Positions 23,580 through 34,101 of a stretch of DNA of 64,000 bases are shown piece after piece. Made by a program: the position numbers and the translations under genes. The notes under the pieces are model-generated. The model ran no database searches. It saw only the letters and a list, made by a program, of their open reading frames with translations, and was not told the DNA's origin. Origin of the DNA: Pseudomonas quebecensis (GTDB taxonomy: Bacteria > Pseudomonadota > Gammaproteobacteria > Pseudomonadales > Pseudomonadaceae); assembly GCF_026410085.1 (NCBI RefSeq), contig NZ_CP112866.1, forward strand, positions 3,719,001 to 3,783,000. Reading direction: 5' to 3'. Each line of letters opens with the position of its first letter. Position 1 is the first letter of the stretch.

Positions 23580-26135
23580 ATGTTTCGCGCGCCTTGCCTC
23601 GCTTCGCCGATGTTTCGACCGACCCTTGCCTTTACCTGCCTGGCCTTCAGCCTGGGCGCCCAGGCCGAGTCGTTCACGCTGCACCTGCCCGCCCAACCTT
23701 TGGCCGCGTCCTTGAGCCAAGTGGCGCAGCAGACCAAAATCCAGCTGTTGTTCGACGAGGCCCAACTCAAGAACCTGCAGGCCCCGGCGCTCGACGGCGA
23801 CTACAGCGCGGAAACGGCGATTCGCAACTTGCTGAACAACGGCGAGTTCATCCTGATCAAGGTCGGCAGCACTTACGTGGTCAAACCCGAAGCGGCCAGG
23901 ACCACTTCCAGCAGCACGATCCAGCTGGAGGCCCTGAGCGTGATCGGCACCGGCAATGAAGTCGACTCCAGCACCGTCGGCCGCTCCACGCTGAGCCAGG
24001 CCGACATCGAGCGCTATCAGGCCAACAATATTCCCAGCCTGCTGCAGACCCTGCCCGGGGTCAGCCAGGGCGGCTCGCTCAAACCCGGCGGCCAGACCAT
24101 TAACATTCGCGGTTTCGGCGATGCCGAAGACGTGCCGCTGACCGTTGACGGCGCCACCAAGAGCGGCTTCGAGCGCTACCAGCAGGGCACGGTGTTTATC
24201 GAACCGGAACTGATCAAGAGCATTGAGGTGGAGAAAGGCCCTAACTCGCCCTTCACCAGCAACGGTGGCTTTGGCGGCACGGTCAATATGACCACCAAGG
24301 ACGCCCCCGACCTGCTGCAAGAGGGCCGCAACAGCGGCGCGATGCTCAAATATGGCTACTCCAGCAACGACCATGAGCAGGTCTACAGCAGTGCCGTGTT
24401 CGGTCGCACCGACGACGGCCGTTTCGACGCCCTGGCCTACCTGACCAAGCGCGACGGCGACGACATGAAAGTCGCCGCCAAGTTGCCTAACGAGAACAAC
24501 CAGTACCCGATCAACCCTCAGCGCCTGCCCAACTCCGCCCAGAACGTCGACGGCCAGTTGTTCAAGGTCAATGCGCACTTCACCGATGAGCACAGCGTCG
24601 GCCTGTCGTACTCGCGTTCCCACAGCGACCGCTGGACCCCGTTTTCAGCCGCCAGCTACCCCACGCCACCGACCCAGGCCAATATCGACCGCTACGGCTA
24701 CGAAGGCGCGTTGAAGCGTTTCCTGGCCAACCGCGATACGGTCGACACCACTTGGTCCGGCAAGTACGAATACCAGCCGCTGGATAACCCGCTGGTGGAC
24801 CTGACCGTCAAATATTCGCAATCCAACACCGAGCAGACCGACGAGCGCACCGACACGGCGTTTTTCCAACTGGCCAGTGGCGGCCGCCGGATGGACACCG
24901 CCTACACCGACAAAAACCTCGACATCCGCAACGTCAGCCTGTTCGACACCGGGCCTTTGCAGCACGCGGTCACCGTCGGCACGCAGATCCGCAGGCATAC
25001 GCGGGAAACCGAGATGTGGATGCCCGGCGCCACCTACAACACGCCGCGCTACAACTACGGGCATTTCCAGCCGGGCTTCATGCCCCACGGCAAGGTCGAT
25101 ACCAACAGTGTCTTCATTCAGGATGCGGTCACCCTGGGCGACGTAACGGTCACTCCGTCGCTGCGCTACGACCACGTGCGCAACCGTGGCGAGGCCAACG
25201 ATGCGCCGTACTACAGCAATCCCGATCCGGCGGTTGGCCATGATTACAGCGACCGCACCTACACCGGATGGTCGCCCCGCCTGGCGCTGTTCTGGACCGT
25301 CACCCCGCAGGTCGGACTGTTTGCCAACTGGAGCCAGACCTGGCGCGCCCCGGTGATCGACGAACAATATGAAGTGCAGGGCGTGGGCAGTCGCACCGCC
25401 ACCAGCGTCGACCTCGACCCGGAGCGCATCACGTCGATCACCGTGGGCAACATCACCAGCTTCGACAACCTGATTGCTCAGGACGACAGCCTGCAAGTGC
25501 GTACGACGCTGTTTCACAACAAAGTCGAAGACGAAATCTTCAAGGCCACCGGCGTCGGCTGCCAGAACCAGGCAATCAATGGCGGCACGATTTCCACGGC
25601 CTGCCCGCCGGGGCCGATGGCCAACTACCGCAACATCGGCGGCGTGACCATCAAAGGCTTCGAGGTGGAATCGTTTTATAACTCCACCTACCTGTTCGGC
25701 TCGGTGTCGTATGCCTATACCACCGGCCAGCACGAAGGCGCGTACACCAACCCGTGGGGCCCGGATGTGTCGGCGCGGGACATTCCACCGACCAAGTGGG
25801 TGCTGGTGCTCGGCACTCATATTCCGGCCTGGGACGCCCAAGTGGGATGGATGGGCCAGTTCGTCGGCGCCACCGACCGCCTGCCCAGCGACAAATACTC
25901 CGGCGGCCCCGGCAGCAGCGTCGGCGACACCTTTTACGACCAATACAACAACAAGCGCTACAACACCCAGGGCCTGTTCGCCAAATGGAAGCCGCAGCAG
26001 GCTTACCTGAAGGGCACCGAGGTCAACTTCACCCTCGACAATATGTTCAACAACAACTATCGCCCAGCCCTGAGCGGCGACCGGGCCTACACCAAGGGCC
26101 GCGATGCGAAGATCAGCGTCACGCGTTTTTTCTGA
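23580..26135 (+). CDS. hxuA: TonB-dependent receptor with signalling domain, probable heme receptor (HxuA type)
   Basis: An 851-residue outer-membrane transducer. A signal peptide ends near GAQAE (about 29), an STN signalling domain spans about 35-105, a TonB box and plug follow at about 115-260 (IEVEKGPNSPFTSNGGFGG), then a 22-strand barrel ending KISVTRFF with terminal Phe. A WRAP sequence followed by VDLDPERI resembles the FRAP...NPNL motif of heme receptors. The length equals that I recall for P. aeruginosa HxuA. Its 3' end overlaps the convergent methyltransferase gene by 17 bases. Confidence 0.83.
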   Translation: MFRAPCLASPMFRPTLAFTCLAFSLGAQAESFTLHLPAQPLAASLSQVAQQTKIQLLFDEAQLKNLQAPALDGDYSAETAIRNLLNNGEFILIKVGSTYVVKPEAARTTSSSTIQLEALSVIGTGNEVDSSTVGRSTLSQADIERYQANNIPSLLQTLPGVSQGGSLKPGGQTINIRGFGDAEDVPLTVDGATKSGFERYQQGTVFIEPELIKSIEVEKGPNSPFTSNGGFGGTVNMTTKDAPDLLQEGRNSGAMLKYGYSSNDHEQVYSSAVFGRTDDGRFDALAYLTKRDGDDMKVAAKLPNENNQYPINPQRLPNSAQNVDGQLFKVNAHFTDEHSVGLSYSRSHSDRWTPFSAASYPTPPTQANIDRYGYEGALKRFLANRDTVDTTWSGKYEYQPLDNPLVDLTVKYSQSNTEQTDERTDTAFFQLASGGRRMDTAYTDKNLDIRNVSLFDTGPLQHAVTVGTQIRRHTRETEMWMPGATYNTPRYNYGHFQPGFMPHGKVDTNSVFIQDAVTLGDVTVTPSLRYDHVRNRGEANDAPYYSNPDPAVGHDYSDRTYTGWSPRLALFWTVTPQVGLFANWSQTWRAPVIDEQYEVQGVGSRTATSVDLDPERITSITVGNITSFDNLIAQDDSLQVRTTLFHNKVEDEIFKATGVGCQNQAINGGTISTACPPGPMANYRNIGGVTIKGFEVESFYNSTYLFGSVSYAYTTGQHEGAYTNPWGPDVSARDIPPTKWVLVLGTHIPAWDAQVGWMGQFVGATDRLPSDKYSGGPGSSVGDTFYDQYNNKRYNTQGLFAKWKPQQAYLKGTEVNFTLDNMFNNNYRPALSGDRAYTKGRDAKISVTRFF

Positions 26136-27354
26136 GCAGGTGTACGGATAAATCCGCGCGCAGCAGGGTTTCCAGGCAGTGTTCAGTGATGTGGTAATAC
26201 GCTTTCAGCGCCTGGATTTTCTCCAGCAACGACGCGTTATCCACCGGCTCGGCACGCTTGACGGCCAGGATCATTTTGTTCTTGTTGGTGTGTTCCAGTG
26301 AGATGAACTCGAACACTTTGGTCTCGTAGCCGCAGGCTTCCAGGAACAGCGCACGCAGGCTGTCGGTGACCATTTCCGCCTGCTGGCCCAAGTGCAGGCC
26401 GTATTGCAGCATCGGCTTGAGCAGCGCCGGGCTCTGGATCTGCAGGCGGATCTGTTTGTGGCAGCACGGCGAGCACATGATGATCGACGCACCGGAGCGG
26501 ATACCGGTATGGATCGCATAGTCGGTGGCGATGTCGCAGGCGTGCAGCGCGATCATCACATCCAGTTCGCTGGGCGCCACGCTGCGCACGTCGCCGCATT
26601 TGAATACCAGCCCAGGGTGATCCAGACGCGCGGCGGCGCTGTTGCACAGGGTCACCATGTCTTCACGCAGCTCGACGCCGGTCACTTCAGCTTCGGCGTT
26701 GAGGGTATTGCGCAGGTAATCGTGGATGGCGAAGGTCAGGTAGCCCTTGCCCGAACCAAAATCGGCGACCCGCACCGGCTGGTCCAGTTTCAGCGGCGAC
26801 GAGGTCAGCGCATGGCTGAACACCTCGATGAATTTGTTGATCTGTTTCCACTTGCGCGACATCGACGGGATCAGCGTCTGCTTGGCGTCGGTCACGCCCA
26901 GGTCGGCAAGGAACGGTCGGCTCAGGTCGAGAAAACGATGCTTTTCGCGGTTGTGCTCGGCCGACGGCGCCTCACGCAGTTGCTGCGGCTTGCTCTTGAA
27001 CAGCGAGCTTTTGTTCTTCTTGCTGTATTCCAGCTGGGCTTCGTCGGTCAGCGCCAGCAAGTGCGCGTTCTTGAACGACGCCGGCAACAGCGCGGCAATC
27101 GCCGCGACGCCTTCGGCCACGGGCAGGTTCTTGGTGATGTCGCGGGTTTTGTAGCGGTACACGAAGGACAGGCACGCCTGCTCCTTGACGGTCACCGGCT
27201 TGATGATCAGCCGTTGCAGCTCGGCTTCGTCACCGACGTACTTGGCCAGCACCAGCTTGATAAAGGCACTGTGCGCAAGGCTTTCGCCGAGCAGTTCGAT
27301 GAACTGGGCGTGATGATCCGGCGCAGGGCGGGCGGGTTGAGCGGTGACGGACAT
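26119..27354 (-). CDS. Class I SAM-dependent methyltransferase, METTL25-like (Methyltransf_32)
   Basis: A 411-residue protein. The N-terminal half is helical and of unknown role, then a Rossmann methyltransferase core begins near residue 175 with VADFGSGKGYLTFAIHDYL, continues with VTGVELREDM, and contains MIALHACDIATDYAI and the conserved SPCCHKQI near 295. This combination is characteristic of the METTL25/RRNAD1-related family, some members of which modify rRNA or ribosomal protein. The ATG at 27354 is preferred to an upstream TTG. Confidence 0.82.
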   Translation of the reverse strand: MSVTAQPARPAPDHHAQFIELLGESLAHSAFIKLVLAKYVGDEAELQRLIIKPVTVKEQACLSFVYRYKTRDITKNLPVAEGVAAIAALLPASFKNAHLLALTDEAQLEYSKKNKSSLFKSKPQQLREAPSAEHNREKHRFLDLSRPFLADLGVTDAKQTLIPSMSRKWKQINKFIEVFSHALTSSPLKLDQPVRVADFGSGKGYLTFAIHDYLRNTLNAEAEVTGVELREDMVTLCNSAAARLDHPGLVFKCGDVRSVAPSELDVMIALHACDIATDYAIHTGIRSGASIIMCSPCCHKQIRLQIQSPALLKPMLQYGLHLGQQAEMVTDSLRALFLEACGYETKVFEFISLEHTNKNKMILAVKRAEPVDNASLLEKIQALKAYYHITEHCLETLLRADLSVHLLRKNA

Positions 27355-27463
27355 GAACAAAAACGCCTCGGGCAGGGAATGCCGGGCATTTTAGGGGGGA
27401 TGAGGGTTCAGGGCACGGAGTTATTTGATCAACGGTACGGCGCTTGAACAGACCGGGGCTGAA

Positions 27464-27489
27464 TGTGGGAGGGAGCAAGCCCTCCCACA
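27464..27489. repeat. Short perfect inverted repeat (GTGGGAGGG family)
   Basis: TGTGGGAGGG and CCCTCCCACA are separated by AGCAAG. The same GTGGGAGG palindrome recurs at 37222, 40591 and 57400-57440, so it is a dispersed repeat that also sits at transcript ends. Confidence 0.65.
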
Positions 27490-27511
27490 CGGTTTGATCG
27501 AGGTATTCGGG

Positions 27512-28129
27512 TTACTCAAGTACCACCAGGCGGTTAGGCAGTTCATTGCGCGCCTGGGTCAGCGGCACATGCACCTTGAGCAACTCGCCACAGGCTTGGA
27601 TGCAGGCAATGAACCCGGCCAGTGTCTGGCCCTGTTTCACCTGCTGGGTGAAGGCCTGGACAATGGCGTCCCAATTGCTGTCGTCCAGGCGTTTGGAGAT
27701 GCCCTCATCCACCAGGATTTCCACATAGCGCTCGGCCTCGCTGACAAAAATCAGCACGCCGGTGCTGCCCACAGTGTGGTGCAGGTTCTGCTCCAGAAAC
27801 TGCCGGCGCGCCAGGTTCGATGCGCGCCAATGCCGCACCGAACGCGGGATCAGGCGGGTCGTCACCTTGGGCAAGCGGAACACCAGGCACAACACAATGA
27901 ACGTCGCCCACTGCGCCAGCAGCAAGGTGTACATGGTCAGGTAGCCGGACAGGTAATGCACCACCCCCGGCACCACCAGGGCGATCAGGCTGGCCCACAA
28001 CAACGGGATGTACGCGTAGTCATCGGCACGGGCGGCCAGGACTGTCACCAGCTCGGCGTCGGTCTGCTGCTCGACCCGGGCGATCGCTTCGGCGACCTGG
28101 CGTTGTTCGTGTTCACTCAGTAGTGCCAT
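27512..28129 (-). CDS. TPM-domain membrane protein
   Basis: A 205-residue protein with an N-terminal TPM-like segment (SEHEQRQVAEAIARVEQQTDAELVTVLA), two central transmembrane helices at about 40-85, and the second half of the TPM fold (TGVLIFVSEAERYVEILVDEGI). It is the third gene of the lemA-TPM-TPM operon. The start at 28129 follows the previous gene's stop by 31 bases. The family is linked to envelope maintenance and photosystem repair elsewhere; no enzyme activity is shown here. Confidence 0.8.
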   Translation of the reverse strand: MALLSEHEQRQVAEAIARVEQQTDAELVTVLAARADDYAYIPLLWASLIALVVPGVVHYLSGYLTMYTLLLAQWATFIVLCLVFRLPKVTTRLIPRSVRHWRASNLARRQFLEQNLHHTVGSTGVLIFVSEAERYVEILVDEGISKRLDDSNWDAIVQAFTQQVKQGQTLAGFIACIQACGELLKVHVPLTQARNELPNRLVVLE

Positions 28130-28160
28130 GGTTATAGATGCTCTTTTATCGTTATTGTCA

Positions 28161-28889
28161 TTACCAGCCGCCCGAGGCCCCGCCCCCGCCGAAGCCACCC
28201 CCGCCGCCCCGGAAACCACCGCCGCCGCCCCCGCCACCGCCGCCGCGTCCACTGCTGCTGAGGATCGCCAGCAGGATCGCGCCCACCGGCAGGCCCAGGC
28301 GATTGCACAGCCACAGCACACCGATCAGCAGCACGAACAGGCCAATGGAAAGGCCGGGATTATCCTTGGCAAAATTGCCGTCCGCCACATGGGCCGGCAC
28401 CGCCAGGGGTTCACCGCCGACCACCTGGACCATCGCGGCCACGCCGTCGCTGATGCCCTGGCTGTAATTGCCGGCCTTGAACTTGGGCGCGATCACCTGG
28501 TTGATGATGACCCACGACTGTGCATCGGTGAGCACGCCTTCCAGGCCATAACCCACTTCGATGCGCAACTTGCGTTCATCGCGGGCGACGATCAACAGCG
28601 CGCCGTTGTCCTTGCCCTTCTGGCCGATGCCCCACTGGCGCCCCAATTGATAACCGAAGTCCTCGATCGGCACGCCTTGCAGGTCGGGCACGGTGACCAC
28701 CACGATCTGGGCGCCGCGCGTCTGCTCCAGCGCCTGCAACTGCTGGGTCAACTGCGCGCGCACCGCCGGGTCGATCATCTGGGCGTTGTCCACCACCCGC
28801 CCGGTCAGCGCCGGGAAGGTCAACGCTGCCTGGGCCGCGCCCGCGCAGGCCAACAGCCACAGCGCCAGGCCTATCCTTAATAAACGCAT
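28161..28889 (-). CDS. TPM-domain protein with Gly-rich tail (YgcG-like)
   Basis: A 242-residue envelope protein. After a signal peptide ending AAQAA (about 23) comes a TPM domain at about 28-155 (LTGRVVDNAQMIDPAVRAQL, then QIVVVTVPD and WGIGQKGKDNGALLIV), then a membrane helix at about 178-205. It ends in a run of glycines with Phe and Ser, typical of YgcG-type proteins and often mislabelled as methanol dehydrogenase. Start at 28889 is preferred because GAGG precedes it. It follows lemA by 18 bases. Confidence 0.87.
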   Translation of the reverse strand: MRLLRIGLALWLLACAGAAQAALTFPALTGRVVDNAQMIDPAVRAQLTQQLQALEQTRGAQIVVVTVPDLQGVPIEDFGYQLGRQWGIGQKGKDNGALLIVARDERKLRIEVGYGLEGVLTDAQSWVIINQVIAPKFKAGNYSQGISDGVAAMVQVVGGEPLAVPAHVADGNFAKDNPGLSIGLFVLLIGVLWLCNRLGLPVGAILLAILSSSGRGGGGGGGGGGFRGGGGGFGGGGASGGW

Positions 28890-28907
28890 CGACACCTCAG
28901 TGCAGCC

Positions 28908-29519
28908 TTATTTGAACTTCACTTGCGGCGCTTTATCGGCATCGGCACTGGTGGCTTCGAACGTGGCGCGAATCGGCAAATCGCTGTACATCACGCTGTG
29001 CCACAAACGGCCTGGGAAGGTGCGGATCTCGGTGTTGTACGCCTGCACGGCCTGGATAAAGTCGCGGCGCGCCACGGCGATACGGTTTTCGGTGCCTTCC
29101 AGCTGGGATTGCAGGGCCAGGAAGTTCTGGTTGGCTTTGAGATCCGGGTAGCGCTCGGACACCACCATCAAGCGGCTGAGGGCGCCGCTCAAGCCGTCCT
29201 GGGCCTGCTGGAACTGCTTGAGTTTTTCCGGGTTGTCCAGGGTGCTGGCGTCGACCTGGATCGAGGTGGCCTTGGCCCGCGCTTCGATCACGGCGGTCAG
29301 GGTGTCCTGCTCATGGGCGGCGTAGCCTTTGACCACTTCCACCAGGTTGGGGATCAAGTCGGCACGGCGCTGGTACTGGTTCTGCACCTGGCCCCAGGCC
29401 GCCTTGGCTTGCTCGTCGAGGGTGGGAATGGTGTTGATGCCGCAACCGCTCAGCACCGTGCTGATCAATAGCAGAGCCGCGGCTTTGAGGCCCCAGCGGT
29501 TAACGTGTGCTGCTTGCAT
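28908..29519 (-). CDS. lemA: LemA family lipoprotein
   Basis: A 203-residue LemA-fold protein with a lipoprotein signal (lipobox LSGC at about 22-25), then a long helical domain with YQRRADLIPNLVEVVKGY and LLALQSQLEGTENRIAVARRD-like segments. LemA proteins are coupled to TPM proteins in many bacteria and probably act together in the envelope. The ATG at 29519 has GGAGATACATC before it. First gene of the three-gene operon. Confidence 0.88.
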   Translation of the reverse strand: MQAAHVNRWGLKAAALLLISTVLSGCGINTIPTLDEQAKAAWGQVQNQYQRRADLIPNLVEVVKGYAAHEQDTLTAVIEARAKATSIQVDASTLDNPEKLKQFQQAQDGLSGALSRLMVVSERYPDLKANQNFLALQSQLEGTENRIAVARRDFIQAVQAYNTEIRTFPGRLWHSVMYSDLPIRATFEATSADADKAPQVKFK

Positions 29520-29757
29520 GATGTATCTCCTGCCCAAACTGGATGGAATTGGATGACCTGCCCTATAAACCGCGCGCTTGGGGCATAATCCGCCACCACT
29601 GGTATGCATCGAGCCAATCAGCTACAAAGATGCCCAGCGCGAATAAGAGTTCAGAAGTGTGCGGTATTTCTCTGAACAACGCCCGAACAACAATAGACGC
29701 TCCCCACATTTTGGCCGTCAGCGCGAGCGCTGTGCAGTGAGCCGAAAAAGGATATTC

Positions 29758-32049
29758 ATGAAAAAGCTGTGTTTGCTCGGCCTTGTTGCCACGCTGGCCA
29801 CTCACCCCGTATGGGCAGAAACAAAGCCTGCTGCGCTTAAGGACAAGGACGCCTTTGTCAGCGACCTGCTCAAGCAGATGACCCTGGATGAAAAGATCGG
29901 CCAGTTGCGCCTGATCAGCATCGGCCCCGAAATGCCCCGCGAGCTGATCCGCAAGGAAATCGCCGCTGGCCGCATCGGCGGCACGTTCAACTCCATCACC
30001 CGCCCGGAAAACCGTCCGATGCAGGACGCGGCCATGCGCAGTCGCCTGAAGATCCCGATGTTCTTCGCCTACGACGTGATCCACGGCCACCGCACCATTT
30101 TCCCGATCAGCCTGGCCCTGGCCTCCAGCTGGGACATGGACGCCATCGGCCGCTCCGGCCGCATCGCCGCCCAGGAAGCTGCGGCCGACAGCCTGGACAT
30201 CACCTTCGCGCCGATGGTCGACATCTCCCGCGACCCGCGCTGGGGCCGCACCTCCGAAGGCTTCGGCGAAGACACTTACCTGGTCTCGCGCATCGCCGAC
30301 GTGATGGTCAAGGCGTTTCAGGGCACCAGCCCCGCCAATGCCGACAGCCTGATGGCCAGCGTCAAGCACTTCGCCCTGTATGGCGCGGTGGAAGGCGGGC
30401 GCGACTACAACGTGGTCGACATGAGCCCGGTCAAGATGTACCAGGACTACCTGCCGCCGTATCACGCGGCGATCAAGGCCGGTTCCGGCAGCGTGATGGT
30501 GGCGCTCAACTCGATCAACGGCGTACCCGCCACCGCCAATACCTGGCTGATGAACGACCTGCTGCGCAGGGACTGGGGCTTCAAGGGGCTGGCCGTGAGC
30601 GACCACGGCGCGATCTTCGAACTGATCAAGCACGGCGTGGCCAAGGACGGGCGTGAAGCCGCCAAACTGGCGATCAAGGCCGGCATCGACATGAGCATGA
30701 ACGACTCGCTGTACGGCAAGGAACTGCCGGGGCTGCTCAAGTCCGGCGAGATCGAGCAGAGCGACATCGACAACGCCGTGCGCGAAGTCCTCGGCGCCAA
30801 ATACGACATGGGCCTGTTCAAGGACCCGTACCTGCGTATCGGCAAGGCCGAGGACGACCCGGCCGACACCTACGCCGACAGCCGCCTGCACCGCGCCGAA
30901 GCGCGTGATATTGCGCGCCGCAGCCTGGTGCTGTTGAAAAACCAGAACAACACCCTGCCGCTGAAAAAATCCGCGACCATCGCCCTGGTCGGCCCGCTGG
31001 CCAAGGCGCCGATCGACATGATGGGCAGTTGGGCGGCTGCCGGTAAACCCGAGCAATCGGTGACCCTGCTCGACGGCCTCAACGCCGTGATCGGTGAAAA
31101 AGGCAAAATCCTCTACGCCCGTGGCGCCAACATCACCAACGACAAGGCGGTGGTCGACTACCTCAACTTCCTCAACTTCGATGCGCCGGAAGTGGTGGAT
31201 GACAAGCGCTCGCCGCAGGTATTGATCGATGAGGCGGTCCAAGCGGCCAAGCAGGCCGACGTGATCGTCGCCGCCGTGGGCGAGTCCCGTGGCATGTCCC
31301 ACGAGTCCTCCAGCCGCACCGACCTGAACATCCCGCAAAGCCAGCGCGACCTGATCAAGGCGCTCAAGGCCACCGGCAAACCGCTGGTGTTGGTGCTGAT
31401 GAACGGCCGCCCCTTGTCAATCCTCGACGAGAACCAACAGGCCGACGCCATCCTGGAAACCTGGTTCGCCGGCACCGAAGGCGGCAACGCCATCGCCGAT
31501 GTGCTGTTCGGCGACTACAACCCGTCGGGCAAACTGCCGATCACCTTCCCGCGTTCGGTGGGGCAGATTCCGACCTACTACAACCACCTGACCATCGGCC
31601 GGCCGTTCACCCCAGGCAAGCCGGGCAACTACACCTCGCAGTACTTCGATGACACCACCGGGCCGCTGTTCCCGTTTGGTTATGGCCTGAGCTACACCAC
31701 GTTCAGCGTGTCGGATATGGCGCTGTCGTCCACGACCCTGAACAAGACCGGCAAGCTCGACGCCAGCGTCACCGTGAAAAACACCGGTAAGGTCGACGGC
31801 GAAACCGTGGTGCAGCTGTACATCCAGGACGTGGCCGGTTCGATGATCCGTCCGATCAAGGAGTTGAAGAACTTCCAGAAAGTCATGCTCAAGGCCGGTG
31901 AAGAGCGCACGCTGCATTTCACCATCACCGAAGAAGACTTGAAGTTCTACAACACCCAGCTCAAGTACGCGGCCGAACCGGGTGAGTTCAATGTGCAGAT
32001 CGGGTTGGATTCCCAGGATGTGCAGCAGCAGACCTTCGAGCTGCTTTGA
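29758..32049 (+). CDS. bglX: Periplasmic beta-glucosidase BglX (GH3)
   Basis: A 763-residue glycoside hydrolase family 3 enzyme that removes terminal beta-linked glucose. A signal peptide ([20 protein letters not shown]) exports it. The N-terminal (alpha/beta)8 domain has [16 protein letters not shown] near 205 and the nucleophile in [13 protein letters not shown] near 283; the second domain and a C-terminal fibronectin III-like domain (about 665-755, [20 protein letters not shown]) follow. The ATG at 29758 starts the signal peptide. Confidence 0.95.
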   Translation: MKKLCLLGLVATLATHPVWAETKPAALKDKDAFVSDLLKQMTLDEKIGQLRLISIGPEMPRELIRKEIAAGRIGGTFNSITRPENRPMQDAAMRSRLKIPMFFAYDVIHGHRTIFPISLALASSWDMDAIGRSGRIAAQEAAADSLDITFAPMVDISRDPRWGRTSEGFGEDTYLVSRIADVMVKAFQGTSPANADSLMASVKHFALYGAVEGGRDYNVVDMSPVKMYQDYLPPYHAAIKAGSGSVMVALNSINGVPATANTWLMNDLLRRDWGFKGLAVSDHGAIFELIKHGVAKDGREAAKLAIKAGIDMSMNDSLYGKELPGLLKSGEIEQSDIDNAVREVLGAKYDMGLFKDPYLRIGKAEDDPADTYADSRLHRAEARDIARRSLVLLKNQNNTLPLKKSATIALVGPLAKAPIDMMGSWAAAGKPEQSVTLLDGLNAVIGEKGKILYARGANITNDKAVVDYLNFLNFDAPEVVDDKRSPQVLIDEAVQAAKQADVIVAAVGESRGMSHESSSRTDLNIPQSQRDLIKALKATGKPLVLVLMNGRPLSILDENQQADAILETWFAGTEGGNAIADVLFGDYNPSGKLPITFPRSVGQIPTYYNHLTIGRPFTPGKPGNYTSQYFDDTTGPLFPFGYGLSYTTFSVSDMALSSTTLNKTGKLDASVTVKNTGKVDGETVVQLYIQDVAGSMIRPIKELKNFQKVMLKAGEERTLHFTITEEDLKFYNTQLKYAAEPGEFNVQIGLDSQDVQQQTFELL

Positions 32050-32055
32050 TTCAAT

Positions 32056-32163
32056 GATCGTTCCCACGCTCCGCGTGGGAATGCAGCCACAGGAAGCTCC
32101 GCGTCCAAAGCGTGACGCAGAGCGTCACAAGAGGCATTCCCACGCAGAGCGTGGGAACGATCG
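32056..32163. repeat. Nested palindromic repeat element (GATCGTTCCCACGC type)
   Basis: The element starts GATCGTTCCCACGC and ends with the complement GCGTGGGAACGATC. Each end carries its own small hairpin (CCCACGCtccGCGTGGG on the left, CCCACGCagaGCGTGGG on the right), and an inner GTGACGC/GCGTCAC hairpin sits between. The outer arms give a 108-base cruciform-like structure. This is a dispersed non-coding repeat of P. fluorescens-type genomes and lies between convergent bglX and clsB. Confidence 0.8.
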
Positions 32164-33321
32164 TTAATCGCGTCGATCCAGCAGATTTACCACCAACCGA
32201 TCAATCCAGCCCCACACCCGCTGCTTCACCCGCCGCCACAATGGCCGCGCCTTCCACGCCTCCAGGCTGACCACCTGGCTCTGGGCAAAATCCGCGGTAA
32301 AACTCGCCGCCACCGCCTGGGTCAGCTCAGGGTCCAACGCTTCCAGATTGGCCTCCAGATTGAAACGCAGATTCCAGTGGTCGAAATTGCACGAACCGAT
32401 GCTCACCCAGTCGTCCACCAACACCATCTTCAGGTGCAGAAAGCACGGTTGGTATTCAAAAATCTGCACGCCCGAGCGCAGCAGACGCGGGTAATAGCGG
32501 TGCCCGGCGTAACGCACCGACGGGTGATCGGTGCGCGGGCCGGTCAGCAGCAAACGCACATCCACCCCACGCCCTGCTGCCCGGCGCAATGCGCGGCGCA
32601 CACCCCACGTGGGCAGAAAATACGGCGTGGCGAACCAGATACGTTGCTGACTACTGTTCAGCGCGCGGATTAACGATTGCAGGATGTCGCGGTGCTGTCG
32701 GGAATCCGCGTAGGCCACCCGGCCCAGCCCCGGCCCCGTCGCCGGCACCTTGGGCAGACGCGGCAAACCGAAATGCGTGGCGGGTTTCCATGCGCGCCGC
32801 GCCGCGTTGGCGTGCCATTGGCGGTCGAACAGCGCCTGCCAGTCCAGCACCAGCGGGCCGCTGACCTGCACCATCACCTCGTGCCACTCGGCCGTGTCCT
32901 GGCCCGGCGTCCAGAACTCATCCGTTACGCCCGTGCCGCCGACCACGGCGAGCTGTTGGTCGATCAGTAACAGCTTGCGATGGTCGCGGTACAGGTTACG
33001 CATCCAGCGTCGCCAGCTCAGACGATTGTAGAAGCGCAGTTCCACCCCGGCGTCAGTCAGGCGTTTGCGCAGCGACAGGGTAAACGCCAGGCTGCCGTAG
33101 TCATCGAACAGGCACCGCACGCGCACACCGCGCTCGGCGGCCAGCACCAGTGCCTGCACCATGGCCTCGGCGCACGCACCGGCCTCCACCAAGTACAACT
33201 CCAGGTCCACTTGCTGTTCGGCACGGGCAATGCCCACCAGCATCTGCGGGAAAAACTGCGGGCCGTCGATCAACAACTCGAAACGGTTGGCGCTGCGCCA
33301 CGGAAACACCGCGCCGCCCAT
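32164..33321 (-). CDS. clsB: Phospholipase D-like protein, cardiolipin synthase B type
   Basis: A 385-residue membrane-associated enzyme that would join phosphatidyl groups to make cardiolipin or a related phospholipid. Two HKD motifs are present: [18 protein letters not shown] near 115-130 and [19 protein letters not shown] near 300-318. There are no N-terminal transmembrane helices, as in ClsB rather than ClsA. The gene begins one base after the yceI stop, so they form an operon. Acceptor specificity is not visible. Confidence 0.85.
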   Translation of the reverse strand: MGGAVFPWRSANRFELLIDGPQFFPQMLVGIARAEQQVDLELYLVEAGACAEAMVQALVLAAERGVRVRCLFDDYGSLAFTLSLRKRLTDAGVELRFYNRLSWRRWMRNLYRDHRKLLLIDQQLAVVGGTGVTDEFWTPGQDTAEWHEVMVQVSGPLVLDWQALFDRQWHANAARRAWKPATHFGLPRLPKVPATGPGLGRVAYADSRQHRDILQSLIRALNSSQQRIWFATPYFLPTWGVRRALRRAAGRGVDVRLLLTGPRTDHPSVRYAGHRYYPRLLRSGVQIFEYQPCFLHLKMVLVDDWVSIGSCNFDHWNLRFNLEANLEALDPELTQAVAASFTADFAQSQVVSLEAWKARPLWRRVKQRVWGWIDRLVVNLLDRRD

Positions 33322-33322
33322 G

Positions 33323-33913
33323 TCAGCGCGCCGTGAAGATCAGTACCGCACCCACCGGCACCGACAAACTGATCGACTTCAGCCCGGCCGCCTTGCGCAG
33401 CGCGGCCACCCCCGGCGCCAGGTCGAAATCCTCGGCATGCAGCACCACCGGCTCCAGGGTCACCACCTGGAAACGCCGGTCATCCAGGCGCGTGGCCAGC
33501 AGCTCGGCGCTGTAGGCCTGGGTTTTGCCGTGCAAGGTCACACTCAGTGGCAGGCGCAACTCCAATTGCGCGCCGGGGGCCAGGTCGTTAATGGGCTGCA
33601 GATTGATCTGCGCGCTGATCAACGCCTCGGGGAACGTCTTGATCTCAAACAACTGATTGCGCATGCGCTCATCGCGCAGCGGCACGCCGCTGTTGACCGA
33701 CTCCAATTCCACCTGCACCTGCGCCGCGCCCTTGTCGTCGACCTTGCCGTGCAGCACCAGAAAACGATGCACATCGGCAATCTCAGTGTTTTTGGTGGTG
33801 ACGAACGACAGGCGCGAGGATTCGTTATCCAGGTAGCAGTCGGCATGGGCGGGCACAGCAGCGACCGCCAGCAAGGCGAAGGCCAGGGGTTTTATCAGAG
33901 AAGCATTGAACAT
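33323..33913 (-). CDS. YceI family periplasmic protein
   Basis: A 196-residue lipocalin-like beta-barrel protein with a signal peptide ending AHAD near residue 25. The mature part has the YceI pattern (SRLSFVTTKNTEIADVHRF, then GKVDDKGAAQVQVELESVNSG and RNQLFEIKTFPEA). Family members bind isoprenoids or are induced by osmotic and alkaline stress. It lies immediately before the cardiolipin synthase gene. Confidence 0.88.
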   Translation of the reverse strand: MFNASLIKPLAFALLAVAAVPAHADCYLDNESSRLSFVTTKNTEIADVHRFLVLHGKVDDKGAAQVQVELESVNSGVPLRDERMRNQLFEIKTFPEALISAQINLQPINDLAPGAQLELRLPLSVTLHGKTQAYSAELLATRLDDRRFQVVTLEPVVLHAEDFDLAPGVAALRKAAGLKSISLSVPVGAVLIFTAR

Positions 33914-33995
33914 AAAGACTCGAGGGGCAAAAAACCTGGACGAACCTTAACTGCGCCGCCTGCCGGGCGCAATGTAACTGACGAAGCAGATCAAC

Positions 33996-34086
33996 TGTGG
34001 GAGCTGGCTTGCCTGCGATAGCGGCAGGTCAGTCAACATCACTGTCGCCTGTGCCGTCGTCATCGCAGGCAAGCCAGCTCCCGCAG
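33996..34086. repeat. REP-type inverted repeat pair
   Basis: The 21-base arm beginning GGGAGCTGGCTTGCC (33999-34019) is matched perfectly by its complement at 34062-34082. The inner 42 bases hold further GGCAGG/CCTGCC-like pairing. This sequence is typical of dispersed extragenic palindromes in P. fluorescens. Confidence 0.78.
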
Positions 34087-34101
34087 GGGAAGTGTGCCGT
34101 G

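Noticed and set aside
29563..31338. A 591-codon minus-strand open frame opposite bglX
   Set aside because: bglX is complete with its signal peptide and catalytic motifs. The antisense product is low-complexity.
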